The translations under genes were made by a program, and so were the position numbers. Shown piece by piece: positions 43,980-53,382 of a stretch of DNA of 64,000 nucleotides (within the stretch, counting starts at the first letter, position 1; every line of letters begins with the position of its first letter). The notes beneath the pieces are model-generated. The model was not told the origin of the DNA, searched no databases, and saw only the letters and a list, made by a program, of their open reading frames with translations. The stretch lies in the NCBI GenBank assembly GCA_903905455.1, contig CAIVGN010000189.1:1-64000 (forward strand), in the 5' to 3' direction. This DNA is from an uncultured Archangium sp. Lineage in GTDB: Bacteria; Myxococcota; Myxococcia; Myxococcales; Myxococcaceae.

Positions 43980-46091
43980 TCACCAGATGGTGCAGCGCTC
44001 GGCGCCCGCGCGGACCATCTTCGCGCCCGCCTGGCACTGGAACGCCGACTGGAACCCGTCCGCGTTGCTCAGCGGCCCGTTCACCCGCCAGAACGCCGGG
44101 GAATGCGGGTCGGTCGCCGCGCGGAGCCGCGCCTGCTCAGGGCGGATCTTGGTGCACCACGACTGCGCGAACCCCAGGAAGAACTGCTGGCTGCGATCGA
44201 AGCGCGTCGCGTCCTCGCCGCCGCCCTGCTTCGCGTACCACTCGGTCATCGCCCCGTGCGCCAGCTTGAGGCCGCCCAGGTCCGCCACGTTCTCGCCCAA
44301 GGTCAGGTCACCCTTCACCTTGATCTCGTCGATGGCCGTGTAGCCGTCGTACTGGTTCTTCACGCAGGCGGCGCGGCTGACGAAGTTCTTCCCGCTCAGC
44401 TCCGTCCACCAGTCCTTCAAGTTGCCCTCGGCGTCGTACTGCCGGCCCTCGTCGTCGAAGCCGTGGGTGAGCTCGTGGCCCACCACCATGCCCATGGAGC
44501 CGAAGTTCACCGCGTCGGTGGCGTCCTTGTTGAAGAACGGCGGCTGCAAGATGCCCGCGGGGAAGACGATCTCGTTCTTCTGGGGCTCGTAGTACGCGTT
44601 GACCGTGGGCGGCGACATCAGCCACTCGTTGCGGTCGACAGGCTGGCCAATCTTCGCCAACTGCCGCGCGGTCTCGAAGCGGCTCGTGGAGAGGCTGGTG
44701 GTGAAGAACGACTTTCGATCGGTCTTCAGCGCCGTGTAGTCGCGCCAGCCGTTGGGGTAGCCGACCTTGTTGTTGCCCACCATCGAGCGCACCTTCACCA
44801 GGGCCATCTTCCGCGTCTCGGCGTCCATCCACGGGAGCGACTCGAGGTTGCGCTCGAAGCTCCCCTGCAGCGCGGTCACCATGGCGTTGGTGCGGGCCTT
44901 CGACTCCTCGGGGAAGTAGCGGCGGGCGAACTCGCGGCCCAGCGCCTCACCCAGCGTGCCGTCGACGAAGCCCACGCACTTCTTCCAACGCGGGCGGTCC
45001 TGCTTGGCGCCCGTGAAGTTCTTCGACGAGAACGCGAAGGCCTCGTCCTGGAACGCCCTGGGCAGCGCCGACACCGAGCCGCGCAGCACCACCCACGAGA
45101 GGTAGGGCTTGAGCAGGCTCGCGTCGAACTCCTTGGCGATGGCCGAGATCTCCTCGAAGAACTTCACCGAGTCGACGTTGAGGGCCTGCACGTCCTTGCC
45201 GCCCAGGGCCGTGAAGTACGCGTCCCACGGGAAGGCGCCGGCCTTCTCCTTGAGGCCCTTGCGGTCGATGCGGTTGTAGAGCTTGTTGGGGTCGCGCCGC
45301 TCGACGCGGGTCAGCGACACCTTGGCCAGGCGGGTCTCGAAGGCCAGCAGCTTCTCGGCGAGGACCTGGGCGGTTTCCGGCTTCTCGCCGGCGAGGGTGA
45401 GCATCTTCGCGGTGAAGGCCAGGTAGTTGGCGCGGATGCCCTTCATGCGCTCGGACTCGTCGACGTAGTAGTCGCGGTCGGGCAAGCCGAGGCCCCCCTG
45501 CTCGAAGCCGGCGATCATCTCGCTCGAGTTCTTCAGGTCCTGCTGGCTGCCCACGTTGAACAGCGGGCGGTAGCCGGCGGCGTGCAGCACGCCCATCACC
45601 TTGGCGAAGTCGGCCACGGTCTTGAACGAGGTGTTCGCGGCGATGAACTTCTTCACCTCGGGTAGCGACTTCTCCAGCGCCGCTTCATCGGTGCAGCTGG
45701 CGAACGCGTCACCCAACTGGGCGGCGAAGGGCGTGCCCGCGGGCAGCGACTTGGCGGCGGCCTCCTCGAGGATGCCCTTGAGCGCCAGCTCGTTGCGATC
45801 GGCGATGGAGACGAAGCCCCGCGAGTACAGCGCGCGGTCACCGGGGATCTCGGTCTTCGCCATCCAGCCGCCGCAGGCGTACTGGTAGAAATCGGTGCAG
45901 GGGTCGGCGGTGAGATCCATCGCCGTGTCGTCGAGCCCCGAGGGCATGGGCCTGCCCAGGTCGACGGTGAACTTCTTCGGCTCCACCTTCGCGGGCGCGG
46001 CAACGACGGGAGCAGGATCGACGGGACGGGTAGCGGCATCCTGCGTCGCGCAGGACGCGAGCAGGAGTGCACCGAGCAGCTGGGTCTTCAA
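43980..46091 (-). CDS. M13-family zinc metallopeptidase lipoprotein (neprilysin/PepO-like)
   Basis: A 703-residue predicted lipoprotein (LGALLLASCA). After a Pro/Ala linker the M13 N-domain starts at DPCTDFYQYACGGWM (about 63-77). The catalytic domain has VNAYYEPQKNEIVFPAGILQPPFF, the zinc site VGHELTHGFDD (about 537), ENVADLGGLKLA with the third ligand, and the family-typical CTIW end. It probably cleaves peptides at the cell surface or in the periplasm. Confidence 0.96.
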   Translation of the reverse strand: MKTQLLGALLLASCATQDAATRPVDPAPVVAAPAKVEPKKFTVDLGRPMPSGLDDTAMDLTADPCTDFYQYACGGWMAKTEIPGDRALYSRGFVSIADRNELALKGILEEAAAKSLPAGTPFAAQLGDAFASCTDEAALEKSLPEVKKFIAANTSFKTVADFAKVMGVLHAAGYRPLFNVGSQQDLKNSSEMIAGFEQGGLGLPDRDYYVDESERMKGIRANYLAFTAKMLTLAGEKPETAQVLAEKLLAFETRLAKVSLTRVERRDPNKLYNRIDRKGLKEKAGAFPWDAYFTALGGKDVQALNVDSVKFFEEISAIAKEFDASLLKPYLSWVVLRGSVSALPRAFQDEAFAFSSKNFTGAKQDRPRWKKCVGFVDGTLGEALGREFARRYFPEESKARTNAMVTALQGSFERNLESLPWMDAETRKMALVKVRSMVGNNKVGYPNGWRDYTALKTDRKSFFTTSLSTSRFETARQLAKIGQPVDRNEWLMSPPTVNAYYEPQKNEIVFPAGILQPPFFNKDATDAVNFGSMGMVVGHELTHGFDDEGRQYDAEGNLKDWWTELSGKNFVSRAACVKNQYDGYTAIDEIKVKGDLTLGENVADLGGLKLAHGAMTEWYAKQGGGEDATRFDRSQQFFLGFAQSWCTKIRPEQARLRAATDPHSPAFWRVNGPLSNADGFQSAFQCQAGAKMVRAGAERCTIW

Positions 46092-46131
46092 GAAAGGCCT
46101 CCGAAGGAAAAATGCCGGGGCCTTGTAACAC

Positions 46132-46683
46132 TCACTTCTCGCCGAGCATGCCCTTCTTCAGGTTGTCGTCGACGGGGCTGGCGCCGATCCACACCGCGAA
46201 CAGCGCGTCCGCGAAGTCCTTGCCCTCGGCGACGTAGGTGTCGTTGGCCCCTTCGACGCGGGTGCCCTTGCCGGGCACGTACTGCACCACCAGCGCGGCC
46301 CCCTTCTTCACGTCGGGGATCTTCTCGATGAACTTGGCGAGCCGCTCCTTGAGGGCAGGCAGGTTCGCGCCGGCGTTCTTCTCGAAGCCCCCCTGCAGGG
46401 CCTCGACGATCTGCTTCTTGTCGAGGTCGCGCAGCATCTTCATCTCGACCCGGCGCACCTCGTCGGCCTTGAGGATCTCGGCGCCGTTCTTCGAGGCGTG
46501 CTCCACGTACAGCGAGGCCACGTAGACGTTGAAGACGAACTTGCGGCGCAGCCCCATGCCGTTGAGCGCGAGGGGCTTGCCCTCGACGGTCAGGGTGTCT
46601 GCGGAGGTGACCCCTTCGAGTTCACCAGCAAAGGCAGGGGCGGCGGCGACGACGAGAGCGGCGGCGAGGACGATGCGCTTCAT
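46132..46683 (-). CDS. Secreted chalcone isomerase-like protein
   Basis: A 183-residue protein with a Sec signal (MKRIVLAAALVVAAAPAFA, cleaved after about 19) and a chalcone isomerase-like fold: LALNGMGLRRKFVFNVYVASLYVE, then EMKMLRDLDKKQIVEALQGGFEKNA and GKDFADALFAVWIG near the end. Bacterial members are periplasmic and probably bind fatty acids rather than flavonoids. It ends 40 bases from the M13 gene and lies 17 bases after serC. Confidence 0.85.
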   Translation of the reverse strand: MKRIVLAAALVVAAAPAFAGELEGVTSADTLTVEGKPLALNGMGLRRKFVFNVYVASLYVEHASKNGAEILKADEVRRVEMKMLRDLDKKQIVEALQGGFEKNAGANLPALKERLAKFIEKIPDVKKGAALVVQYVPGKGTRVEGANDTYVAEGKDFADALFAVWIGASPVDDNLKKGMLGEK

Positions 46684-46700
46684 CAGGAACTCCAGGTGAT

Positions 46701-47789
46701 TCAACCGTGGGACTTCGCGAACTGCTCCATGAACGAGACGAGGGTCTCGATGTCCTGCACCGACACCGCGTTGTAGGCCGAGACCCGAATGCCACCCGCC
46801 GTGCGATGACCCTTGAGTCCGATCATGCCGGCCTTCTTCGATTCGGTGACGAAGACGGCATCGAGCGCCTCCGACGGGGTGCGGAAAACGATGTTCATCA
46901 CGCTGCGCGAGGCCTTCTCCACGGGCGCCGTGTAGAAGCCGGTGAGGCGATCGAGCGCGCCGTAGAGCAGCTCGGCCTTGCGGGTGTTCCGCTTCTCCAT
47001 GCCCGGCAGGCCGCCCTGCCCCTCCATCCACTCGAGCACGTTGCGCACCAGGTAGATCGCGAGCGTGGGGGGCGTGTTGTAGAGCGAGTCGGCTTCGGCG
47101 TGCGTCGCGTAGCGGAAGATCTTCGGGATGTCCTTGCGGCCGCGCGCCAGGAACTCCTTCCTGGCGATGGCCACCAGCACGCCCGAGGGCCCGAGGTTCT
47201 TCTGGGCGCCGGCGTAGATGAAGTCGAACTTACGGACGTCGAGCGGCCGCCACATGAAGTCGGAGCTCATGTCGCAGACGTGCGGCACCGAGCCGGTGTC
47301 GATCATCGTGTGGAACTGGGTGCCGTAGATCGTGTTGTTCGAGGTCGAGTGCACGTAGGCCGCGCCGGGGTCGAGTTGGAGCTCGGCCTGGGTCGGCACG
47401 CGGGTGTACTTGCCGTCGGCGTTGACCGTGGTGGCGGCGATGCGCGGCGTGCCCAGGAGCTTCGCCTCGTCGAGCGCCTTCTCGCTCCACACGCCGGTCA
47501 TCACGTAGTCGGCGCTCTGCCCGGCCGAGAGGAAGTTCATGGGGATCAACGCGAACTGCGCCGACGCACCGCCGGTGAGGAACAGCACCGTGTGGGTGTC
47601 GGGGATGCCCAGCAGCCGGGTCAGGCGTTCGATGGCGTCGCGGTGCACGGCCTCGTAGGGCTTGTCACGGTGCGACTGCTCCATGATGGACATGCCGGTG
47701 CCGGCGTAGTCGAGGAGCTCGTCGCGAGCCTTCTCGAGAGCGGGGAGCGGGAGACCTGCGGGGCCGGCGCTGAAGTTGATGACGCGCAT
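46701..47789 (-). CDS. serC: Phosphoserine aminotransferase
   Basis: A 362-residue PLP enzyme of serine (and B6) synthesis. It begins [23 protein letters not shown] and has [18 protein letters not shown], the PLP Lys region [15 protein letters not shown] (about 188-202), and the C-terminal [16 protein letters not shown]. Length is normal. It is divergent from the ArsA-like gene across 102 bases. Confidence 0.97.
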   Translation of the reverse strand: MRVINFSAGPAGLPLPALEKARDELLDYAGTGMSIMEQSHRDKPYEAVHRDAIERLTRLLGIPDTHTVLFLTGGASAQFALIPMNFLSAGQSADYVMTGVWSEKALDEAKLLGTPRIAATTVNADGKYTRVPTQAELQLDPGAAYVHSTSNNTIYGTQFHTMIDTGSVPHVCDMSSDFMWRPLDVRKFDFIYAGAQKNLGPSGVLVAIARKEFLARGRKDIPKIFRYATHAEADSLYNTPPTLAIYLVRNVLEWMEGQGGLPGMEKRNTRKAELLYGALDRLTGFYTAPVEKASRSVMNIVFRTPSEALDAVFVTESKKAGMIGLKGHRTAGGIRVSAYNAVSVQDIETLVSFMEQFAKSHG

Positions 47790-47891
47790 GATGGGGCCGA
47801 ACCATAGCGACCGCGCTCCCCCGCGCCAGCACGGAGGGACAGAGTTCGTACACCTCTGGCCCCGGGAGTTCGGTTAGCCTGCGCCCAGCTG

Positions 47892-48794
47892 ATGTCTCTT
47901 CTCGATCTCGTGCAGCGCCGCTGCATCATCGTCACTGGTAAGGGTGGGGTCGGTAAGACGACCACCACCGCGGCGCTCGGCCGCGCCTTCAGCCAACAAG
48001 GCAAGCGCGTCCTGGTCGCGGAGATCGTGCCCGACGCGGAGACCCCCTCGGCGCTCTACGAGGCCCTGGGCGGGGTCAAGCCCACCGAGGAGCCGCAGCT
48101 GCACTCGGAGAACCTCTGGGTCGCCCTGCTCACGCCCACCATGGGCCACCTGCGCTTCCTGCAGGACGCGCTACCCATCAAGATCCTCGCGGACACCGCG
48201 ATGCGCAGCCAGGGGCTCAAGAAGTTCCTCTCGGCCGCGCCCGGCTTTTCCGACATGGGCGTGATGTACCGCATGCTCGACCTGCTCAAGCGCCACCACC
48301 CCAACGGCCAGCCGATGTTCGACGTGTGCATCATCGACTCGCCGGCCACGGGCCACGCGCTGGCGCTCGCGCAGATCCCCGAGTTCCTCACCCGCGCCAT
48401 CCCCGGCGGTCCGATCTACCGCGCCGCGCTCGAGGGGGTCACCACGCTGACCGACCCGAAGATGACCGGCTGCGTGATCGTCACCCTGCCCGAGACCCTG
48501 CCGGTGACCGAGGCCCTGGAGCTGGAAAAGGGCCTGGGCAAGCACAAGCTCGCGGTGACCGCGATCGTCGTCAACCGCGTGCCCCTCGACCCGTTCTCCA
48601 CGGAAGAGCGCGACGCCCTGACCCCGGTGCTGCCGGCCAACGTCTTCGGCGCCCGCGAGATGAAGCGCATCGAACGGGCCCGGGCGGCGATCGCCCTGCT
48701 CAAGGACAAGCGCCCCCAGGGCTCGGTGCTGCTGCACGAGGTCGACGGAACCGGCGTGGAGCCGGCGAAGAACCTCGTGGCCCAGCTCGGCTGA
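47892..48794 (+). CDS. ArsA/Get3-like ATPase, first copy
   Basis: A 300-residue SIMIBI P-loop ATPase with IIVTGKGGVGKTTTTAALGRA (about 12-32), an IDSPATGHAL switch-like motif and NRVPLDPF. ArsA/Get3 proteins chaperone membrane or metalloid substrates with ATP. No arsenic genes are near. A second member lies 0.9 kb downstream with an SDR gene between on the other strand; in myxobacteria such pairs may form a heterodimer, which is inference. Confidence 0.88.
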   Translation: MSLLDLVQRRCIIVTGKGGVGKTTTTAALGRAFSQQGKRVLVAEIVPDAETPSALYEALGGVKPTEEPQLHSENLWVALLTPTMGHLRFLQDALPIKILADTAMRSQGLKKFLSAAPGFSDMGVMYRMLDLLKRHHPNGQPMFDVCIIDSPATGHALALAQIPEFLTRAIPGGPIYRAALEGVTTLTDPKMTGCVIVTLPETLPVTEALELEKGLGKHKLAVTAIVVNRVPLDPFSTEERDALTPVLPANVFGAREMKRIERARAAIALLKDKRPQGSVLLHEVDGTGVEPAKNLVAQLG

Positions 48795-48798
48795 AGCG

Positions 48799-49644
48799 TC
48801 AGGCCGAGACGAGCTTCTCGCTGACCTCCCACAACTTCTTCGCGGTGGCGTCGTCCTGCGCCTGCTTGCTGGGCAGCAGCTGCCGCAGCTTGGCGAAGTA
48901 CTTCCCGCTCACGCCTTCCACCTGCGGGGACGTCGCCAGGTAGATGCTGGTCAGCGCGCCCTTCGCGGGGCTGGTCCCGATGAGCGAGAACACGAAGTTC
49001 CCCACGGCGCCCTTGAAGCCGGGCTTGCTCATGAAGTTCGAGGCCACCACGCCGGGGTGCAGGCAGTTGGCGGTGATGCGCCTGCTGGCGACGCGCAGGG
49101 CCAGCTCGCGGGTGAAGAGGATGTTCATCAGCTTCGAGCGGCCGTAGGCGCGGAAGCTGATGTAGCCCCTGGCGCTCTGGAGATCGTCGAAGTCGACCGA
49201 CGCCCCGCGGTGGGCATCGGAGGCCACGCTGACGATGCGCGAGGGCGCCCCCTTCTCGAGCGCGGGCAGGAGCAGGTCGGTGAGCAGGAAGTAGCTCAAG
49301 TGGTTCACCGCGAAGGTCAGCTCGTAGCCGTCGGAGGTCACCTCGCGGTCGATGTTCAGGCCCCCGGCGTTGTTGACCAGCACGTTGAGGCGGCCGAAGC
49401 GGGCGATGAACTCGGCGGCCAGGCGGCGCACCTCCGAGAGCTTCGAGAGATCAGCGAGCACGTAGTCGATGAGCGGGTTGCTGCTGGCGGTCTTCAGCTC
49501 CTCGACCACCGCCTTCGTCTTCGCCTCGTTGCGGCCGACGATCACCACGTGGGCGCCGAGCTTGGCGATGCCCAGGGCCGTTTCCTTGCCGATGCCGGCG
49601 GTGGCGCCCGTGACCAGCACGGTCTTTCCCTTCATGTGGCTCAT
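48799..49644 (-). CDS. Short-chain dehydrogenase/reductase (retinol dehydrogenase-like)
   Basis: A 281-residue SDR enzyme with VLVTGATAGIGKETALGIA (cofactor motif TGxxxGIG), VNNAGGLN, SIVSVASD with the catalytic Ser region, and YGRSKLMN (YxxxK). LHPGVVASNF follows. It resembles WW-domain oxidoreductase/retinol dehydrogenase types. It is convergent with the first ArsA gene at a 4-base gap. The substrate is unknown. Confidence 0.9.
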   Translation of the reverse strand: MSHMKGKTVLVTGATAGIGKETALGIAKLGAHVVIVGRNEAKTKAVVEELKTASSNPLIDYVLADLSKLSEVRRLAAEFIARFGRLNVLVNNAGGLNIDREVTSDGYELTFAVNHLSYFLLTDLLLPALEKGAPSRIVSVASDAHRGASVDFDDLQSARGYISFRAYGRSKLMNILFTRELALRVASRRITANCLHPGVVASNFMSKPGFKGAVGNFVFSLIGTSPAKGALTSIYLATSPQVEGVSGKYFAKLRQLLPSKQAQDDATAKKLWEVSEKLVSA

Positions 49645-49700
49645 GGTGGGTCACCTACGTTTCGCCAGGGCGCCGCGCAATTCGCATTATGCTGCCGCGC

Positions 49701-50822
49701 ATGTCGTCGAACCCCGATCTGGGCCGGCTCGTCGCGGAAAAGAAGGTCATCGTCTGCTGTGGAGCCGGGGGCGTGGGCAAGACCACCACCGCGGCCGCCA
49801 TCGGCCTTGCGGGCGCGCGCATGGGGCGCCGGGTGCTGGTGCTGACCATCGACCCGGCCAAGCGCCTGGCCCAGGCCATGGGGCTCTCGCAGCACATGAG
49901 GGAACCGGCCTCGGTCTCGAAGGAGCGCCTCGCCGACGCGGGCGTCACCACCGGCACGCTGGACGCGTGGATGCTCAACCCCGACGTGGTCTTCGAGAGC
50001 CTGGTGCGGCGCATGGCGCCCAGCACCGAGCAGGCCGACCGCATCTTGAGCAGCCGCCTCTTTCGCCACCTCTCGGAGTTGGTGGCCGGCATGCAGGAGT
50101 ACACCGCGGCCGAGGCGCTCTACGAGCTGTCGTCGAGCGGCCGCTACGACCTGGTGGTGCTCGACACCCCGCCGGCGCGCAACGCCCTCGACTTCCTCGA
50201 GGCCCCGGGAAAGTTGGCGCGGTTCCTCGATGAGAAGGTGCTCTCGCTGTTCATGCCGTCGAAGTCGCGCGGCTTCTTCAAGAAGGCCACCGAGCTGATC
50301 GGCACCGTCTTCAACAAGGTCTTCGGGCCCGAGTTCTTCCAGGAGATCCAGGAGTTCCTCGGCGCCATGGGCGGCATGTTCGGCCCGATGCGCGCCCACG
50401 CGGAAGGGGTGCGCGCGCTGCTCACCTCGCAGGACGCCTCGTTTCTCCTCGTGACCAGCCCCGACCAGGCCGCGCTGGCCGACGCGCGCTACTTCCGCGA
50501 TCGCATCGCGGGCATGGGGCTGCCCTTCGCGGGCTTCATCTTGAACCGCAGCTGGGTGCGCACCGAGGGCTTCATCGACGTGGCCGAGCTCTCTCTCGAG
50601 CTCACCAGCCCCGTCGAGTCGGGGCTCATCAAGCTCCAGGCGTTGGCGATGATCGAACGGGGCCGCGTGGCGCGTGACCAGGCGCTGCTGACCCAGCTGA
50701 AGAACGAGGTGCCGAAGACGGCCTTCGCCATCGCCGCCCCGTACCTCGGCGAGGCGATCGAAGACTTGAAGGGCATCGGCCAGCTCGCCCAGGGCATCTG
50801 CGAGCCGCCTGCGACCTCCTGA
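49701..50822 (+). CDS. ArsA/Get3-like ATPase, second copy
   Basis: A 373-residue relative of the first copy with VIVCCGAGGVGKTTTAAAIGLAG (about 16-38), LTIDPAKRLAQAMG and VVLDTPPARNALDFLEAPGKL, which are classic ArsA/Get3 motifs. A helical, hydrophobic insert at about 175-235 (LSLFMPSKSRGFFKKATELI) could bind a membrane substrate. An ATG at 49689 would add four residues. The sigma factor gene follows after 3 bases. Confidence 0.9.
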   Translation: MSSNPDLGRLVAEKKVIVCCGAGGVGKTTTAAAIGLAGARMGRRVLVLTIDPAKRLAQAMGLSQHMREPASVSKERLADAGVTTGTLDAWMLNPDVVFESLVRRMAPSTEQADRILSSRLFRHLSELVAGMQEYTAAEALYELSSSGRYDLVVLDTPPARNALDFLEAPGKLARFLDEKVLSLFMPSKSRGFFKKATELIGTVFNKVFGPEFFQEIQEFLGAMGGMFGPMRAHAEGVRALLTSQDASFLLVTSPDQAALADARYFRDRIAGMGLPFAGFILNRSWVRTEGFIDVAELSLELTSPVESGLIKLQALAMIERGRVARDQALLTQLKNEVPKTAFAIAAPYLGEAIEDLKGIGQLAQGICEPPATS

Positions 50823-50825
50823 ACG

Positions 50826-51518
50826 ATGAGCGCGTTCCCCACCACGCGGTGGACGCTGATCCTCGGGGCCCGGGAGTCTCCGGAGGCGGCCGCCGAGGCG
50901 TGGCGCCACCTGCTCTCCACCTACTGGCCTCCGCTGTACGCCTTCTTCCGGGCGCGGGGGCTCTCGGCGGCCGATGCCTCCGACGCGGTGCAGTCCTTCG
51001 CCGTCGAGCTGCTCGAGCGCGAGGTGGTGCAGCAGCTGACGCCGGAGCGGGGCCGGCTGCGCGGGTTCCTGAAGGTCGCGGCTGATCACTTCCTGCTGCG
51101 GCAACACGAGAAGGCCACGGCCGCGAAGCGCGGAGGTCCAGGCGCCCGGCCCCTCGAGCTCGACGCCAGCCTCGGGGAGCGCCTCGCCGACCCGTCGCTG
51201 AGCCCCGAGCAGGCCTTCGAGCGCGCCTGGGCGATGTCCATCTTCGACCGCGCGCTGGCCGCGCTGGAGCAGGAGTGGGGCTCGCGCGCGGGCTCCTTCG
51301 AGATCATCCGGCTCTTCTTTTCCCCCGCCGCAGAACCGCCCGGCTACCGGGAGATCGCGGCGAAGTACGCGCTCTCCATTCCCCAGCTCAAGTCGTTGCT
51401 CCACCGCGCGCGGCTGCGCTTCCGCGAGCTGGTGGAGGCCGAGGTGCGCCAGACCGTGGGCGACGCGGCCGAGCTCGACCTCGAAGTCGCCTCGCTGCTG
51501 GGCTCGTTGAGCGCATGA
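50826..51518 (+). CDS. ECF-type RNA polymerase sigma factor
   Basis: A 230-residue sigma-70-family protein. The start PTTRWTLILGA is typical of kinase-linked ECF groups. Region 2 lies at about 25-95 (WPPLYAFFRARGLSAADASDAVQSF). Region 4 is at about 160-205 with a helix-turn-helix in YREIAAKYALSIPQLKSLLHRAR. Its stop overlaps the start of a Ser/Thr kinase gene (ATGA). No anti-sigma gene is present, which fits control by phosphorylation. Confidence 0.88.
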   Translation: MSAFPTTRWTLILGARESPEAAAEAWRHLLSTYWPPLYAFFRARGLSAADASDAVQSFAVELLEREVVQQLTPERGRLRGFLKVAADHFLLRQHEKATAAKRGGPGARPLELDASLGERLADPSLSPEQAFERAWAMSIFDRALAALEQEWGSRAGSFEIIRLFFSPAAEPPGYREIAAKYALSIPQLKSLLHRARLRFRELVEAEVRQTVGDAAELDLEVASLLGSLSA

Positions 51519-52918
51519 CGTGCGTGCGCTGCGGGAGCGTGTTGCAGGGCGCAGGCCCGTGCCCGAAGTGCCTGCTGACGACGGCGAGCGAGACCTTCGC
51601 GGGACTGGAGCTGCTCGAGCCGCTCGGCGAGGGTGGCATGGGCACCGTGTACCGCGCGCGCCACGTGCGGCTCGATCGCCTCGTGGCGGTGAAGTTCCTC
51701 TCGGCCGCGCTGGCGACGCAGCCCGAGCTCAAGGATCGCTTCACCCGCGAGGCCCGCGCGTTGGCGAAGGTCACCCACCGCAACGTGGTGCAGATCTTCG
51801 ACGCCGGTGAAGAGGACGGCGAGGCGTACCTCGTCATGGAATACGTCGACGGCGGCACCCTGGCGGCGAAGGGCCAACTGGAGCCGCGCGAGGCGGTGCG
51901 CGTCACCCTCGCCGTCTGCGAGGCGCTGCAGGCGGTGCACGACGCAGGCCTGGTGCACCGCGACGTGAAGCCCGAGAACGTGCTGCTGACCTCCAACGGC
52001 GAGGTGAAGCTCTCCGACTTCGGCATCGCGCGCGAGACGAAGGGCCAGGCGCTGACCCGGCCGGGCGCGGCCATGGGCACCCCGGGCTTCGTGGCCCCCG
52101 AGGTGCTGCGCGGCGAGCCGGCGTCGGTGCGCGCCGACCTCTACGCGCTGGGGGCGATGCTGCGGCAACTGGTGACGGGCGAGGCCCCGGTGGGCGAGGC
52201 GGCTCCGCTCCCCGGAGGGCTCGACGTGATCGTCCGGCGCGCCATGGCGGCGGCGCCGGAGCTGCGCTTCGAGTCGGCCCGGGAGTTCCAGCTCGCGCTG
52301 CGCGACGTGACGCTGGAGGCCGCGGGGGCCCTGCCCCCCGAGGAGCAACTGTGGAGCCGGGCCGTGGCGCTCTCGATGACCATCGCCGTCGCCGCGGGCT
52401 CGTGGGCGGGCCTCGTGAGCCTGACGCCGCGGGTGCACGCCGCGGGTGACGTGCCGCCGCTCGTCGCCCTGGGCACGCGCACGCTCTCCGACGGCCGGCT
52501 CTTCACCGTGGCGCGCTTCGAGACCGGGTGGATCCTCGCGGCGGCGGCGTTGTTCAGCGTCGCCCTGGCGGCCGTGGGAGCGCTGCGGCAGCACTGGCGC
52601 AAGGCCGGGCTGCTCACCTCGCGTCCCTCGGGGCCCCTGCCCTTCGCCCGGGCCACCTTCATCGCCGGGGCGATCGCGGTGAGCACCTTCGTCACCCGGA
52701 AGTACTTCTTGAGCCCCGAGCTGCTCGCCTACATGCCGCTGGGTGGCGGGGCGATGATCATGGCGGTGGCCTACTTCGCCTGCCTGGCGCGCCTCGAAGC
52801 GTGGCGCCTGGGGAGGCGGCTGTTGCGGGAACCCGCGTGGGTGTTGGGAGTGATCGGCGGCTCGATTCCCCCGGTCGTCGAGGGGTTGCGGCAAATGCTC
52901 GAGCGCGCGCAACCCTAG
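51515..52918 (+). CDS. Membrane Ser/Thr protein kinase with N-terminal zinc ribbon
   Basis: A 467-residue protein. Residues 3-19 hold a zinc ribbon (CVRCGS and CPKC). The kinase domain runs from about 29 to 280 with LGEGGMGTVYRARH, AVKFL, HRDVKPENVLL, SDFGIA and APEVLRG, all catalytic residues intact. Residues about 290-460 contain four or more hydrophobic helices. Translational coupling to the sigma factor suggests that it phosphorylates that sigma or its partner; this is inference based on known ECF-kinase pairs. Confidence 0.93.
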   Translation: MTCVRCGSVLQGAGPCPKCLLTTASETFAGLELLEPLGEGGMGTVYRARHVRLDRLVAVKFLSAALATQPELKDRFTREARALAKVTHRNVVQIFDAGEEDGEAYLVMEYVDGGTLAAKGQLEPREAVRVTLAVCEALQAVHDAGLVHRDVKPENVLLTSNGEVKLSDFGIARETKGQALTRPGAAMGTPGFVAPEVLRGEPASVRADLYALGAMLRQLVTGEAPVGEAAPLPGGLDVIVRRAMAAAPELRFESAREFQLALRDVTLEAAGALPPEEQLWSRAVALSMTIAVAAGSWAGLVSLTPRVHAAGDVPPLVALGTRTLSDGRLFTVARFETGWILAAAALFSVALAAVGALRQHWRKAGLLTSRPSGPLPFARATFIAGAIAVSTFVTRKYFLSPELLAYMPLGGGAMIMAVAYFACLARLEAWRLGRRLLREPAWVLGVIGGSIPPVVEGLRQMLERAQP

Positions 52919-52961
52919 AAGGGCGTTCCCGGTACTGCTCTTTGAAAGGAGCAGTACCAAC

Positions 52962-53381
52962 ATGGAACCCCCCATCACCTCGCCGTACCTCGTCGTTCAG
53001 CACCTCACGTACCTCTCGCTCGCCCTCGGGACGACGGTGTGGGTCGGCCGCACGCTCTTCAAGAACGGCGCGGCCTTCCTCGCCGACACCTTCCTCGGCA
53101 AGGAGGTGCTCGCCGACGCGGTCAACAAGCTGCTGCTGGTGGGCTTCTACCTGGTGAACTGCGGCTGGGTGGTGCGCACGCTCAAGGACCGGGTCGAGGC
53201 GTGGAACGCAGCGCAGCTCATCGAGAACGTCGCCACCAGCTACGGCTCGGTGCTGCTCATTCTCGGGGTGATGCACTTCGGCAACCTCTACGTGCTCAAC
53301 CGCATGCGCCGCCGCGCCATCGCCGACCGGGGGGCCGCGCCCGTCGCGCCCGAGCAGTACTTCCGTCCCAGCGAGGCCTGA
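52962..53381 (+). CDS. Small membrane protein, function unknown
   Basis: A 139-residue protein with three hydrophobic stretches (about 12-28, 50-66, 90-108) and a polar C-terminus ending in EQYFRPSEA. It is conserved-looking in composition but no family was recognised. A good Shine-Dalgarno (AAAGGAG) lies upstream at about 52943-52949. It lies directly before the DCC-family gene, possibly as an operon. Confidence 0.65.
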   Translation: MEPPITSPYLVVQHLTYLSLALGTTVWVGRTLFKNGAAFLADTFLGKEVLADAVNKLLLVGFYLVNCGWVVRTLKDRVEAWNAAQLIENVATSYGSVLLILGVMHFGNLYVLNRMRRRAIADRGAAPVAPEQYFRPSEA

Positions 53382-53382
53382 G

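Noticed and set aside
47892-50822. Arsenic resistance operon
   Set aside because: The two ArsA-like ATPases are not accompanied by arsB, arsC, arsD or arsR, so a role in arsenite export is not supported.
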